From assembly GCA_022655215.1 (NCBI GenBank), contig JALCUE010000001.1, forward strand, positions 682,001-746,000: 64,000 nt of DNA. The letters run 5' to 3'. Below are positions 63,606 to 64,000 of this stretch, piece by piece. The position numbers and the translations under genes were made by a program. The notes below the pieces were generated by a model. The model had not been told where the DNA came from. It saw nothing but the letters and a program-made list of their open reading frames with translations, and did no database searches. How positions within the stretch are numbered: the first letter of the stretch is position 1; every line of letters begins with the position of its first letter. Source of the DNA: Atopobiaceae bacterium. GTDB taxonomy: Bacteria > Actinomycetota > Coriobacteriia > Coriobacteriales > Atopobiaceae.

Positions 63606-64000
63606 ATGCAGGTAATCGATATCGTCAACGCAATTGCCGAGTCTTATCCTGAAGTTGATGCTGAATCCTGGGATATGCCTGGCCTAAGCGTCGGTGACCC
63701 TCATCATGAGGTCAAGGGTGTGCTTTGCGCACTCGACCCACTGCCTTCGACCATAGAGGAGGCCGATCGGAGGGGGCTCGACATGGTCGTCACCCATCAC
63801 CCCGCATTCATCGAGCCCCCGAAGAACATCACACCCTCCTATGTGACCTCCGGACTTGGAGGCGTCATCGCCTGGACGGCGGCGTCCATGGGCATCTCGC
63901 TCGTCGCGGCGCACACCAATCTCGACAAGAGCGAGGATGCGTTCCTTCTCGCGTCCGAACTCCTCGCCATGGAAGCCATCGGCAGGATCCAGGAGCCTGA
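63606..64000 (+). CDS. Nif3-like dinuclear metal centre protein, N-terminal part
   Basis: Starts at ATG 63606 (GGAGGT upstream) and runs out of the window after 131 codons. VTHHPAFIEPPKNI and VAAHTNLDKSED carry the histidines and Asp of the Nif3 dinuclear metal site. Family members (YqfO, GCH1 type 2-related) have no settled function. The first ~27 codons use A/T-ending codons (ATT, TAT, CCT, GTT, GAT) unlike the GC-biased rest of the gene, and the sequence before it is also AT-richer. The frame of the gene is intact throughout. Confidence 0.85.
   Translation, partial: MQVIDIVNAIAESYPEVDAESWDMPGLSVGDPHHEVKGVLCALDPLPSTIEEADRRGLDMVVTHHPAFIEPPKNITPSYVTSGLGGVIAWTAASMGISLVAAHTNLDKSEDAFLLASELLAMEAIGRIQEP

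Overview
The window is a continuous stretch of core chromosome from a GC-rich bacterium with dense, mostly plus-strand operons and very short gaps. An Actinobacterium of class Coriobacteriia (Olsenella/Atopobium-like) fits best. This is an inference from: heavy GTC/CTC/GAC/GAG codon use; frequent GTG and TTG starts with strong GGAGG ribosome sites; two-subunit GlyRS (glyQ/glyS), folate-dependent TrmFO and the MEP isoprenoid pathway; and pyruvate phosphate dikinase next to its regulatory protein. No phage, insertion sequence, CRISPR array or obviously foreign island was seen.

Layout. 1-5500: end of a PBP2 gene, rodA, a DUF697-type protein and a paired radical-SAM/DUF2344 module of unknown role. 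5563-12025: rplU-rpmA, then obgE-proB-proA-nadD-yqeK-rsfS. 12022-15279 (minus strand): response regulator, histidine kinase and dinB. 15542-22065: rpsP-khpA-rimM-trmD-lepB, glyQ-glyS and the PPDK regulatory protein. 22356-27275: ppdK, a dGTPase-like gene and a DUF6273 protein. 27428-34038: rplS, rnhB, yraN, comM, dprA, trmFO, xerC. 34196-42792: rpsB-tsf and pyrH-frr-uppS-cdsA-dxr-rseP-ispG. 42898-45642: proS and an FMN oxidoreductase. 45715-47233: three tRNA genes (CAU anticodon, Ala-GGC, Val-CAC) around an unknown membrane protein. 47292-53704: VOC protein, ABC-F, small membrane protein, site-2 protease, scpA-scpB-rluB and a histidine phosphatase. 53704-63485: cmk-plsC fusion, ispH, a DUF512 radical SAM protein, der, plsY-gpsA, rpe, cysteine desulfurase and mnmA. 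63606-end: start of a Nif3-family gene.

The genes mainly serve ribosome and tRNA biogenesis (L21, L27, S16, RimM, TrmD, L19, S2, EF-Ts, RRF, ObgE, Der, RsfS, RluB, TrmFO, MnmA), isoprenoid and phospholipid synthesis (Dxr, IspG, IspH, UppS, CdsA, PlsY, GpsA, PlsC), cell-wall elongation (PBP2, RodA) and DNA handling (ComM, DprA, XerC, ScpAB, DinB).

I did not find a dramatic new system. The best second-look items are: an inserted winged-helix-like segment in the RseP protease; a cmk-plsC fusion whose acyltransferase carries HX4E instead of HX4D; a probably leaderless dinB behind a two-component operon; a recurrent broken U-tract (TTCGT) behind plus-strand terminator hairpins; a terminator between two tRNA genes; a hairpin leader before rpsB; and two radical-SAM families of unknown function.
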